A DNA stretch of 9,563 nucleotides, taken from assembly GCA_013042795.1 (NCBI GenBank), contig JABDPK010000050.1:1-9563 (forward strand). Direction: 5' to 3'. This document shows, piece by piece, positions 1 through 5,759 of the stretch. This stretch comes from Saprospiraceae bacterium. GTDB taxonomy: Bacteria > Bacteroidota > Bacteroidia > Chitinophagales > Saprospiraceae. The notes below the pieces were generated by a model. The model saw nothing but the letters and a program-made list of their open reading frames with translations, was not told where the DNA came from and made no database searches. The stretch's first letter is position 1; the number at the start of each line of letters is the position of its first letter. Made by a program: the position numbers and the translations under genes.

Positions 1-290
1 CAATTACAGATTATTTCTTTAGAGATAAGCTTCAAAGTACCTTTCAACGATATTTTCCATGGGTTTTTTATTATTCGGTCGTGATATTTGCATTTCTGCA
101 CGTCTATAATTTCGAATTAAGTTCAGAACAATGGTTCCTGGGGCCATTGCTGGTGATTCCCCAATTTATTTTGGCTCTACTATTAGGATATGTAAGAATT
201 CGAAATAATATATGGTCAAGTATTTATTTACATGCATTAAATAATTTCATTCCTCTTTCACTGGTTTTTGTCTCGGGTCAGATGCAATGA
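1..290 (+). CDS. CPBP-family intramembrane metalloprotease, C-terminal part (5' truncated by window)
   Basis: The reading frame is open from base 3 to the TGA at 288-290, giving 95 visible C-terminal residues; the start lies upstream of the window. Two signatures of the CPBP (Abi/CAAX protease-like) family are visible, counting from the first complete codon: a helix ending FAFLH (Phe29, His33) and a second helix with HALNN (His77, Asn81). In the family these correspond to motif 2 (FxxxH) and motif 3 (HxxxN), which help form the membrane-embedded metal site. Between them is a hydrophobic stretch at about residues 48-65. The EExxxR motif would be upstream and cannot be judged. The protein should be a multi-pass inner-membrane protein; its substrate is unknown, since members range from CAAX-type proteases to proteins without known peptidase activity. 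It ends 145 bp before the next gene. Confidence 0.8.
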   Translation, partial: ITDYFFRDKLQSTFQRYFPWVFYYSVVIFAFLHVYNFELSSEQWFLGPLLVIPQFILALLLGYVRIRNNIWSSIYLHALNNFIPLSLVFVSGQMQ

Positions 291-373
291 AAAAAAATCA
301 TCGGCATCGGGACCTTTTTTCAATTTTTTTTGTTTGGAAAATTACTTAAACCTCGAAAAAATCGAAATACCAT

Positions 374-381
374 TATCTTTG
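374..381 (+). promoter_or_regulatory. Possible Bacteroidota -7 promoter element for the dksA-like/lspA operon
   Basis: TATCTTTG fits the Bacteroidota housekeeping -7 consensus TAnnTTTG at all six fixed positions. Transcription would begin near 388, leaving a leader of about 48 nt before the ATG at 436. No good -33 TTTG lies at the expected 19-21 nt upstream; the nearest TTTG (333-336) is too far. The call therefore rests on the -7 element and its position. Confidence 0.4.
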
Positions 382-435
382 CGCCTTTAGAAAACATCTG
401 AGAATATCATAGTAAAGCCTAAAATTTCTAATCCT

Positions 436-804
436 ATGCCTAAAAAGACTAGATACAGTGACAAGGAACTTCAAATGTTTGACAAGATTATAATTGCCAA
501 ACTTGAGAAAGCCAATGAAGAGCTCAACTATTATCTGAATCAGATCCAGGAGCTTGCCGAACGTGAAGAAACCAAAATTAAAGGTTTGGATGATGGCAAC
601 GGAACCCTTGAAAGTGAAAGACTTCAGTCACTGGCTGCAAGACAAAGAAAGCTTATCCGCCATTTGGAGAATGCAAGAATCAGGATCCAGAATAAGGTAT
701 ATGGTATCTGCAGGGATACAGGTGAATTGATATACAAGGCAAGACTCAAAGCCGTTCCACACGCTACATTAAGTATTCAGGCAAAGCAAAGACGTTCCAG
801 GTAA
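436..804 (+). CDS. TraR/DksA-family transcription factor lacking the zinc-finger cysteines
   Basis: This 122-residue protein has the DksA layout. An N-terminal coiled-coil hairpin (about residues 10-85, rich in Glu, Lys, Leu and Gln) has an acidic tip, LDDGNG (51-56). A C-terminal region follows the zinc-finger pattern, YGICRDTGELI then KAVPHATLSIQAK. DksA proteins bind RNA polymerase through the secondary channel and modulate rRNA, stress and amino-acid promoters, usually with ppGpp. Only Cys92 of the four zinc ligands remains; the other positions are Thr95, Ser113 and Ala116, so a normal C4 zinc site is absent. Loss of these cysteines is, to my knowledge, common in Bacteroidota homologues. 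No Shine-Dalgarno is visible. lspA follows after 46 bp on the same strand, so the two are probably co-transcribed. Family assignment is secure; equivalence to E. coli DksA is not. Confidence 0.88.
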   Translation: MPKKTRYSDKELQMFDKIIIAKLEKANEELNYYLNQIQELAEREETKIKGLDDGNGTLESERLQSLAARQRKLIRHLENARIRIQNKVYGICRDTGELIYKARLKAVPHATLSIQAKQRRSR

Positions 805-850
805 GTATTGAAGACTCAAACCCGGAATTTAAAACTCAAACCACAAATTA

Positions 851-1528
851 TTGAAGAATACAAGGATACTTATTGGACTGATACTGATTGTACTGCTCCT
901 TGACCAGTGGTTAAAATTTTATATTAAACTCAATTTTTCGATAGGAGAGGGATTTAAAATCCTTGGATTCGATTGGGCCCGGATACATTTCATAGAGAAT
1001 GAAGGAATGGCATTCGGAATCCTATTGGGAGGAGTGACCGGCAAATATGTATTGAGTATTTTCAGAATTTTAATGGTTGGATTTCTTATTTATCTGCTCA
1101 GGTCAATGGTCAGAACCAGGGAGTCATTTGGATTGCAAATCAGTTTTGCATTGATTATTGCCGGTGCATTGGGAAATATTTTGGACAGTGCTTTTTATGG
1201 TTTGATTTTTTCCGAATCCGGATATCATAGTCCTATACCAGCAGTTCTTTTTCCGGAAGAAGGGGGTTACGCCCCATTTTTGCAGGGTAAGGTTGTAGAT
1301 ATGTTTTATTTCCCGCTTATTGATGGATATTTTCCTGATTGGGTTCCCTTGTTCGGAGGAGATCGTTTCCAGTTTTTCAGACCAGTTTTTAATGTGGCCG
1401 ATTCAGCAATATCAGTGGGTGTAGCATTGATATTGATATTTTACCGATCTTATTTCATATCGGGTGACAAGAGTAAAAATCAAGAGACGGAAACAGGGTC
1501 AACGGACTCAATTTCGGAGGAAGAATAA
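851..1528 (+). CDS. lspA: Lipoprotein signal peptidase (signal peptidase II), TTG start
   Basis: LspA is the membrane aspartyl protease that removes signal peptides from diacylated prolipoproteins. Visible hallmarks are LLDQWLK in the first membrane helix (Asp18), ENEGMAFG (49-56), GNILDS with catalytic Asp112, VVDMFYF (148-154) and FNVADSAISVG with catalytic Asp184. Four membrane helices fit residues 5-25, about 65-85, 95-115 and 182-200. At 225 residues it is longer than the usual 160-170. The excess is a segment of about 30 residues between Asp112 and VVDMF (about 115-146), more residues at 156-177, and an acidic tail rich in Glu, Ser and Thr (205-225). The start must be TTG at 851: an in-frame stop sits at 830-832 and the first in-frame ATG encodes Met53, which would remove helix 1 and Asp18. 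It follows the DksA-like gene by 46 bp and ends 5 bp from the convergent ArsR gene. Confidence 0.93.
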   Translation: MKNTRILIGLILIVLLLDQWLKFYIKLNFSIGEGFKILGFDWARIHFIENEGMAFGILLGGVTGKYVLSIFRILMVGFLIYLLRSMVRTRESFGLQISFALIIAGALGNILDSAFYGLIFSESGYHSPIPAVLFPEEGGYAPFLQGKVVDMFYFPLIDGYFPDWVPLFGGDRFQFFRPVFNVADSAISVGVALILIFYRSYFISGDKSKNQETETGSTDSISEEE

Positions 1529-1533
1529 CTATT

Positions 1534-1839
1534 TTACTTGTTCAAAAAGTTATTTACTGCTCGTTCCGCTCTTTCAAGTATGGTATAATCAATCTGGTAA
1601 TGCATAAATTTCCCTTCCTTTCTAGCTTTTACAACACCGGCCATTCTTAACAACTTCAAATGCTGAGAAGTGACGGATTGTTCGATTTTCAAAGTGTTAT
1701 ATATCTTGTTAACATTTATAACGCCTTGAAGATCAATAAATTCCAGAATTTTTAAACGCAAGGGATGGGCTAAAGCTTTCATCAATATAGCAGAATACTG
1801 TAGCTTCTCGTTCTCAAACCTAACCTTAGTCTTCATCAT
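1534..1839 (-). CDS. ArsR-type winged-helix transcriptional regulator (downstream copy)
   Basis: This 101-residue protein is a single winged helix-turn-helix domain. LAHPLRLKILEFI (23-35) is the typical ArsR helix, EQSVTSQHLKLLRMAGVV (53-70) the recognition helix, and KARKEGKFMHYQI (71-83) the beta wing; a C-terminal dimerisation helix follows. Family members are dimeric repressors released from operators by metals or other signals. The protein contains no cysteine, and the alpha-3 site that reads ELCVCDL in ArsR/SmtB metal sensors is KIYNTL here, so classical As/Cd/Zn sensing through that site is excluded. The ligand is unknown. It is about 43% identical by hand count, without gaps, to the neighbouring ArsR gene over 68 residues. 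Two consecutive ATGs (1839 and 1836) are possible starts. No transporter, reductase or other usual target lies beside it. The convergent lspA ends 5 bp away. Confidence 0.88.
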   Translation of the reverse strand: MMKTKVRFENEKLQYSAILMKALAHPLRLKILEFIDLQGVINVNKIYNTLKIEQSVTSQHLKLLRMAGVVKARKEGKFMHYQIDYTILERAERAVNNFLNK

Positions 1840-1881
1840 TAGTTTACTTAGTTTTTCTTATTATTTGTAGACCCTTGATGA

Positions 1882-1890
1882 CAAAGATTA
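1882..1890 (-). promoter_or_regulatory. Weak candidate -7 element upstream of the downstream ArsR gene
   Basis: On the - strand this reads TAATCTTTG, which resembles TAnnTTTG but with one extra base between TA and TTTG. It lies about 43 bp upstream of the ATG at 1839, a plausible distance. No matching -33 element is seen, so support is slight. Confidence 0.22.
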
Positions 1891-1954
1891 AAATTTCTTT
1901 TCGTTTAAAAAAGAAATATTACAAAAAAATCTAATTTATTAGGAACTAGTTATG

Positions 1955-1971
1955 TGTATACTATATATACA
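1955..1971. promoter_or_regulatory. Palindrome TGTATA-N5-TATACA between the two ArsR genes
   Basis: A perfect 6-bp inverted repeat with a CTATA spacer lies between the terminator-like hairpin of the upstream ArsR gene and the start of the downstream one, about 116 bp before that start. ArsR-family dimers bind imperfect AT-rich palindromes, so an operator is possible. It is farther from the start codon than usual, and short AT palindromes arise easily in DNA of this composition. Confidence 0.25.
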
Positions 1972-1973
1972 AA

Positions 1974-2001
1974 AAGTTGTTAATCTATTGATCAACAACT
2001 T
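1974..2001 (-). terminator. Terminator-like hairpin after the upstream ArsR gene
   Basis: A perfect 8-bp inverted repeat, AAGTTGTT and AACAACTT, with a 12-nt loop begins 31 bp past the stop codon at 2033. On the - strand the stem is followed by a few T residues (TTTTT including two from the stem). The stem is AT-rich with only two G-C pairs per arm, so an intrinsic terminator would be weak. An operator or chance repeat is the alternative. Confidence 0.4.
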
Positions 2002-2032
2002 CTCATATTAAATATCTTTAAATTTCTTACTA

Positions 2033-2371
2033 CTATCCTGCAAGCTCTTCTACCAGCTTCGATATCTGGTTTAGCCTGTCCTTATCCAGTGAATAGTAGA
2101 TAAACTTACCCTGTCTTTCGGTGAGTACAACGCCTGCTCTCCTGAGGATGGCTAGGTGTTGTGAGGCTACGGATTGTTCCAAGCGTAACTTAATATATAT
2201 ATCCGTAACTGTCATTGTTTGACTATCTTCCAGCAAATCAATAATTCGTTGTCTTAATTTGTGGTTCACAGCTCTGAGCACCAGAACTGCTTTCCTAAGA
2301 TCTGCATAGTCCAACTGTATATCTTTACCACCTTTTTTCAGGGTAACAGTTTCGTTCTTTTTATTTCTCAT
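2033..2371 (-). CDS. ArsR-type winged-helix transcriptional regulator (upstream copy)
   Basis: This 112-residue protein has a charged N-terminal extension (1-20) ahead of one winged helix-turn-helix domain. The features are VNHKLRQRIIDLL (35-47), the recognition helix EQSVASQHLAILRRAGVV (65-82), the wing LTERQGKFIYYSL (83-95) and a C-terminal helix (98-111). Like its neighbour it has no cysteine, and the ArsR/SmtB alpha-3 metal motif is replaced by DIYIKL. It is therefore a DNA-binding repressor of the ArsR fold with an unknown signal. The near-identical recognition helices of the pair (EQSVTSQHL and EQSVASQHL) suggest overlapping operators. It starts 149 bp after tsaB ends, and that gap carries a 21-bp palindrome close to its start codon, consistent with autoregulation. 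Duplication of one ancestral gene is the simplest origin of the pair. Confidence 0.88.
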   Translation of the reverse strand: MRNKKNETVTLKKGGKDIQLDYADLRKAVLVLRAVNHKLRQRIIDLLEDSQTMTVTDIYIKLRLEQSVASQHLAILRRAGVVLTERQGKFIYYSLDKDRLNQISKLVEELAG

Positions 2372-2394
2372 AGGTAAGTTTTAATAAAGTTGAT

Positions 2395-2415
2395 TTAATA
2401 CGTGAATAGTATTAA
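2395..2415. promoter_or_regulatory. Candidate operator TTAATAC-N7-GTATTAA upstream of the upstream ArsR gene
   Basis: A perfect 7-bp inverted repeat with a 7-bp spacer is centred about 34 bp upstream of the ATG at 2371. Size, AT-richness and position fit an autoregulatory ArsR-family operator overlapping a promoter. Related half-site-like sequences (ATAGTGTATTAA at 2444-2455 and ATAGTGTTAAC at 2484-2494) occur farther upstream at about 40-bp intervals. Binding is inferred, not shown. Confidence 0.4.
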
Positions 2416-2520
2416 CCAAAACTGTACCAAAAGTCAGCTCAGAATAGTGTATTAATGTATAAGTGTCTGAAAAAGAACGGATTATAGTGTTAACAAAATT
2501 GTTACTTTATTAAGAATTAC

Positions 2521-3195
2521 TTAAAAAAGAGCCTTTTTTGACTTGGTAATATTAGGTAATTTGTGATATATCGGGTTAAAATATGCTGAATCCTCAAAAG
2601 CATTATTCCTGAATTTACTATCGGTCAGGGAAACCATATATTTTGCAACCGGTGGATGAATATCATATTCAGCACCTTTATGTTTTAATATATCTTTCGC
2701 TTTTTCGGCTCCATCTCCGCAAAAAAGAACGTTTTCAAATTCAATAAAGCTGTTTTCGTCCAATATCTTATTATCTACTTCACTGACTACTTCAAAATTT
2801 GAGTTATAGATGCTATAATACACTTCCTTCCGACGGGCATCAATTAAAGGTATATAATGATAATAGCTGTGATCCGATGTGTAAACTCTATTGACAATTG
2901 CTGCAAGTGTATCAATCCCGATTAGTGGTATCCCGAGCGCAAAACATAATCCTTTGGCACAGGAAAAGGCAATTCTGAGACCTGTATATGAACCCGGACC
3001 ACTACTGACCGCAATAGCATCCAGATTTGAAAGCTGAAGTTCTGTTTTATTCAGGCAGTTGTCTATTAGCAATGTGATCTCCTTTCCGTGATTCATTTTT
3101 TCATTGCTTTGAACAAAGCTTTCACACTCCCCATCTATACCCAGGGCTACGGAACAAAACAATGCTGAAGATTCGAGGCAAAGGATATTACGCAT
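2521..3195 (-). CDS. tsaB: tRNA threonylcarbamoyladenosine biosynthesis protein TsaB
   Basis: TsaB is the non-catalytic partner of TsaD in the cytoplasmic complex (with TsaE) that adds threonylcarbamoyl to A37 of ANN-decoding tRNAs. The 224-residue length is normal for the family. The N-terminus MRNILCLESS begins the ASKHA fold, though the usual Asp of the I-D-T/S strand is Glu8. The strongest family signature is VSSGPGSYTGLRI (63-75). IDARRKEVYYSIY (118-130) and FCGDGAEKAK (158-167) are also characteristic, and YFNP (205-208) corresponds to the conserved C-terminal tyrosine/proline motif. NHG (35-37) retains the first of the two TsaD metal histidines only, as expected for TsaB. The gene begins 17 bp after the S41 protease stop codon, so the two form an operon. 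No clear terminator follows; 149 bp of AT-rich DNA separates it from the ArsR gene. Confidence 0.95.
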   Translation of the reverse strand: MRNILCLESSALFCSVALGIDGECESFVQSNEKMNHGKEITLLIDNCLNKTELQLSNLDAIAVSSGPGSYTGLRIAFSCAKGLCFALGIPLIGIDTLAAIVNRVYTSDHSYYHYIPLIDARRKEVYYSIYNSNFEVVSEVDNKILDENSFIEFENVLFCGDGAEKAKDILKHKGAEYDIHPPVAKYMVSLTDSKFRNNAFEDSAYFNPIYHKLPNITKSKKALF

Positions 3196-3212
3196 AAAGA
3201 TTCTTATTTCTT

Positions 3213-4847
3213 CTATGGTTGTAATAGACCCTTATATTGTTCTGAATCATCGAAAAGCTCGATAGCATGTGTGACTTCTTTGTCGTTTTTTAATCTTTGA
3301 TAGGCTTTCCCTTTCTGATAATATAATCTTGTAGCTATTTGCTCTTCTATCAGATTTATAATTTCTTCCCTGTTATTTTCCAGGGCACTGGATTTTGCAT
3401 GCGTCAGTTTGTTTTCTATTTCATTGACTTCATCCAAAATGAGCATGTTGCCGTCCTCAGAAAGATTGGATTTTATTTTTTCGATCAATTTTTCATTTTC
3501 AGTTTCATATTCGAATTCCATATTGCTGACAAATGACTTGAATTTTTCGAAGTCCTCAAATACCGTTTCTTCGATTTCCATCGAATCCGTGACTTCAACA
3601 TTTTTCATATAATCTGTTACATACTTGAAGATTATATTTTGGTTAAGCAGTTCGGTAGCAATTTTAGAGGCCTTACTTTCTTCGATTAAATAATCAGGAG
3701 TTACACCTCCACCATCCAATACAGTTCTGCCGTTGGAAGTCTTAAATCTTGCTCTTTTTTCATCAGGAATATCAACAGGTTCTCCGTCTTCATATTCTAC
3801 ACTCTGAATACATCTTCCTGAAGGAATATAATATTTGGAAGTTGTGAGTTTCACCTGGGAATTAAATCCGACATCTGCTGTATTTTGAACAAGGCCTTTA
3901 CCATAACTTCTTTGTCCCATAAGGATACCTCTGTCAAAATCCTGGATAACTCCCGAGACTATTTCTGAAGCCGAAGCAGATTTTTTATTGATCATTACAA
4001 TAATTGGTATGTCTTCATCAAGTGAGAACCCCTGGGTTTTATAGGATACGTCCCGTTCTCGCACCTTACTTTTTACACTGACAACTTCTTGCCCCTTAGG
4101 AAGAAAGATATTGCATATTTTGATGGCCTCTGCTAATAAACCACCACCATTATTCCTAAGATCAAGAATTAATCCTTTCATCTCGGGGTTTTCATTCTTC
4201 AGATCTCTCAATGCAAATCTTATGTTTTTGGATGCGCCTCCTGTAAAGGTAGAAAGCGCAATGTACCCGACATCATCACTGACAAATCCGGAATAGGGGA
4301 CATTAGGTATGTTTACCTGTTTTCTGACCAATGAAATATCAAAAGGATCTTTTTCCCCGGGACGAAGGATTGTCATATTTACATCCGTGCCGGGTACGCC
4401 CCTGAAAATCTGTGTGACTTCTTCCCTTGGCTTTCCTTTAGTTGACTTGCCTTCAATAGCTATAATCTGATCCCCTGATTTCAGCCCGGCCTTGACGACG
4501 GGACTGTTGGCATAAGGTTCTATAATGGTCACATAATCATCAATTTTCTTGACAACAGCACCAATACCTTCATATTTCCCATCCCTGCTGATTCTGTATG
4601 ATGTCACTTCTGATTCAGAAATATAATTGGTGTAGGGATCCAGAGAACCCACCATAGCATCAAGTCCGACTTTCATAAGCTGTGACGGATCGATGTCATC
4701 AACATAGTTGGCATTTAGTTCTTTGTATACTTTGATGAATATTTCAATATTCTTTGAAATTTCATACAATTTGTCATTGTTGAATCCAAAAGATGAAAGG
4801 AATAAGCTTCCACCGATGACAAGTGCTAATACGAATCTTTTCTTCAT
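3213..4847 (-). CDS. S41-family carboxyl-terminal processing protease (CtpA type) with PDZ domain
   Basis: This 544-residue secreted serine protease has a signal peptide (KKR then a hydrophobic run, about residues 5-21), so it acts in the periplasm. Its N-terminal cap helices include LDAMVGSLDPYTNYIS (62-77). A PDZ domain covers about 90-165, with GIGAVV, SPVVKAGLKSGDQIIAIEG and FRGVPGT. The S41 core runs from about 190 to 390: GYIALSTF, LILDLRNNGGG (226-236), SASASEIVSG (290-299) with nucleophile Ser292, and GQRSYGKGLVQ (311-321) with general base Lys317. The Ser-Lys spacing of 25 matches E. coli Tsp Ser430/Lys455. GGGVTPD (379-385) closes the core. A mostly helical, acidic C-terminal region of about 150 residues follows, typical of Bacteroidota members. 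tsaB follows 17 bp downstream. A hydrolase gene ends 78 bp upstream. Substrates are not evident from context. Confidence 0.93.
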   Translation of the reverse strand: MKKRFVLALVIGGSLFLSSFGFNNDKLYEISKNIEIFIKVYKELNANYVDDIDPSQLMKVGLDAMVGSLDPYTNYISESEVTSYRISRDGKYEGIGAVVKKIDDYVTIIEPYANSPVVKAGLKSGDQIIAIEGKSTKGKPREEVTQIFRGVPGTDVNMTILRPGEKDPFDISLVRKQVNIPNVPYSGFVSDDVGYIALSTFTGGASKNIRFALRDLKNENPEMKGLILDLRNNGGGLLAEAIKICNIFLPKGQEVVSVKSKVRERDVSYKTQGFSLDEDIPIIVMINKKSASASEIVSGVIQDFDRGILMGQRSYGKGLVQNTADVGFNSQVKLTTSKYYIPSGRCIQSVEYEDGEPVDIPDEKRARFKTSNGRTVLDGGGVTPDYLIEESKASKIATELLNQNIIFKYVTDYMKNVEVTDSMEIEETVFEDFEKFKSFVSNMEFEYETENEKLIEKIKSNLSEDGNMLILDEVNEIENKLTHAKSSALENNREEIINLIEEQIATRLYYQKGKAYQRLKNDKEVTHAIELFDDSEQYKGLLQP

Positions 4848-4871
4848 TATAATATTAAATTGAATATTAAG

Positions 4872-4892
4872 AGAACGAATTTAAACCGTTCT
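4872..4892 (-). promoter_or_regulatory. Inverted repeat AGAACG-N9-CGTTCT between hydrolase and S41 protease genes
   Basis: A perfect 6-bp inverted repeat with a 9-nt loop sits 25 bp upstream of the protease ATG (4847) and 33 bp past the hydrolase stop. It has more G-C pairs than the surrounding DNA. No T-run follows on the - strand, so it is a poor intrinsic terminator. It may be an operator, an mRNA leader hairpin or chance. Confidence 0.25.
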
Positions 4893-4925
4893 GGTGTTTC
4901 CTTTACTTAAAAAAATCACAAATAA

Positions 4926-5702
4926 TCAAAAATCAGCAAGGAAAGCTTCCGTTAATTGCAATAATTCTATTGGTTTTTCTGAATGTACCCAATGACCTGC
5001 ACCATCAATAGTAGCAATTTGGCTGTTTGGAAAATAATTACTGATTATGAATTCATCTTCTTTACTAATATAATCTGAATTACTACCCCTGACAAACAGT
5101 GTGTGGTTTGTAAAAGGCGGATATGGTCTGATTTCAGAAATGATCTTATCATAGTTTTTCCATAAGGAATCCAGATTAGCCTTCCACCTGAAATTATTCT
5201 TTTTGTCCCTGGTCAGGTTTTTCAAAAGGAAATGAACAACTGCATCATCATTTATCTTGCTTTTCAGTACCTCAAATGCTTCAGTCCTGGAACTGATTTT
5301 TTCAAGATCAAGGGTCATCATTGTATTAAATGTCTGGTGATGACTTCCCTTGTATGACCTTGGAGCCATATCAACAATGATAGACTTCATGACCTTGTCT
5401 CTAAACAGATCCATGAATTTCATTACTGTTTTACCACCCATCGAATGCCCGATAAAATGTGCCTGGGGAAGACCCATGTCAGCCATGAATTCACTGACAT
5501 CTTCAGCGAGAATATCATAATCGAATTCATCAGAATGAAATGACTTTCCGTGATTTCTCTGGTCAACGGCAAAAACCCTGAAATTTTCACTTAATTTTCG
5601 GGCAAATGAATGCCAGTTATCCAGCATTCCAAACAAACCATGTAATATTATAACCGGGTCTCCGGTGCCATATTCACGGTAATTCAAATTCGACTCTTTC
5701 AT
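4926..5702 (-). CDS. Alpha/beta-hydrolase fold esterase, YbfF/ABHD11-like
   Basis: The protein is 258 residues with the complete catalytic set of an alpha/beta hydrolase. HGLFG (21-25) forms the oxyanion-hole region, GHSMGG (85-90) the nucleophile elbow with Ser87, Asp210 in GSNSDYI is the acid and His237 in GAGHWVH the base. HGLFGMLDNW, VDQRNHGKS (46-54) and FIGHSMGGKTVM closely resemble E. coli YbfF and eukaryotic ABHD11, which cleave short acyl esters or acyl-CoA-like thioesters in vitro. There is no signal peptide, so it is cytoplasmic. The physiological substrate cannot be read from the sequence. It is transcribed away from uvrB across a 57-bp gap and precedes the S41 protease by 78 bp on the same strand, so read-through into that gene is possible. 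Confidence 0.9.
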   Translation of the reverse strand: MKESNLNYREYGTGDPVIILHGLFGMLDNWHSFARKLSENFRVFAVDQRNHGKSFHSDEFDYDILAEDVSEFMADMGLPQAHFIGHSMGGKTVMKFMDLFRDKVMKSIIVDMAPRSYKGSHHQTFNTMMTLDLEKISSRTEAFEVLKSKINDDAVVHFLLKNLTRDKKNNFRWKANLDSLWKNYDKIISEIRPYPPFTNHTLFVRGSNSDYISKEDEFIISNYFPNSQIATIDGAGHWVHSEKPIELLQLTEAFLADF

Positions 5703-5731
5703 TTATGCAGGTAAATGTCTTTTTTTTAAAA

Positions 5732-5739
5732 TAATTTTG
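5732..5739 (+). promoter_or_regulatory. Possible -7 promoter element for uvrB
   Basis: TAATTTTG matches TAnnTTTG at all fixed positions, 20 bp upstream of the uvrB ATG, giving a short leader of about 15 nt. No convincing -33 TTTG is present at 19-21 nt upstream. The promoter lies inside the 57-bp divergent region shared with the hydrolase gene. Confidence 0.4.
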
Positions 5740-5759
5740 AAAGCTTATAGTTCATCTAA

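Noticed and set aside
3..23. The T-D pair in ITDYFFR could be read as a degraded EExxxR motif of the CPBP protease.
   Set aside because: In Bacteroidota members as I recall them, a segment like this sits in the loop just before the FxxxH helix, with EExxxR farther upstream. The motif is probably outside the window, so no loss can be claimed.
290..321. A-run and T-run after the CPBP gene that could pair as a terminator stem.
   Set aside because: Only A-T pairs could form around a loop of about 20 nt, and no G-C stem is present, so it does not qualify as an intrinsic terminator.
1534..2371. Reading the ArsR pair as an arsenic or heavy-metal resistance locus.
   Set aside because: Neither protein has any cysteine and no efflux pump, arsenate reductase or other resistance gene is present nearby.
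3339..3612. Two overlapping + strand open frames of 65 and 67 codons inside the S41 protease gene.
   Set aside because: They are antisense to a well-supported protease coding region, are rich in Phe and Ser as reverse frames often are, and show no recognisable domain.
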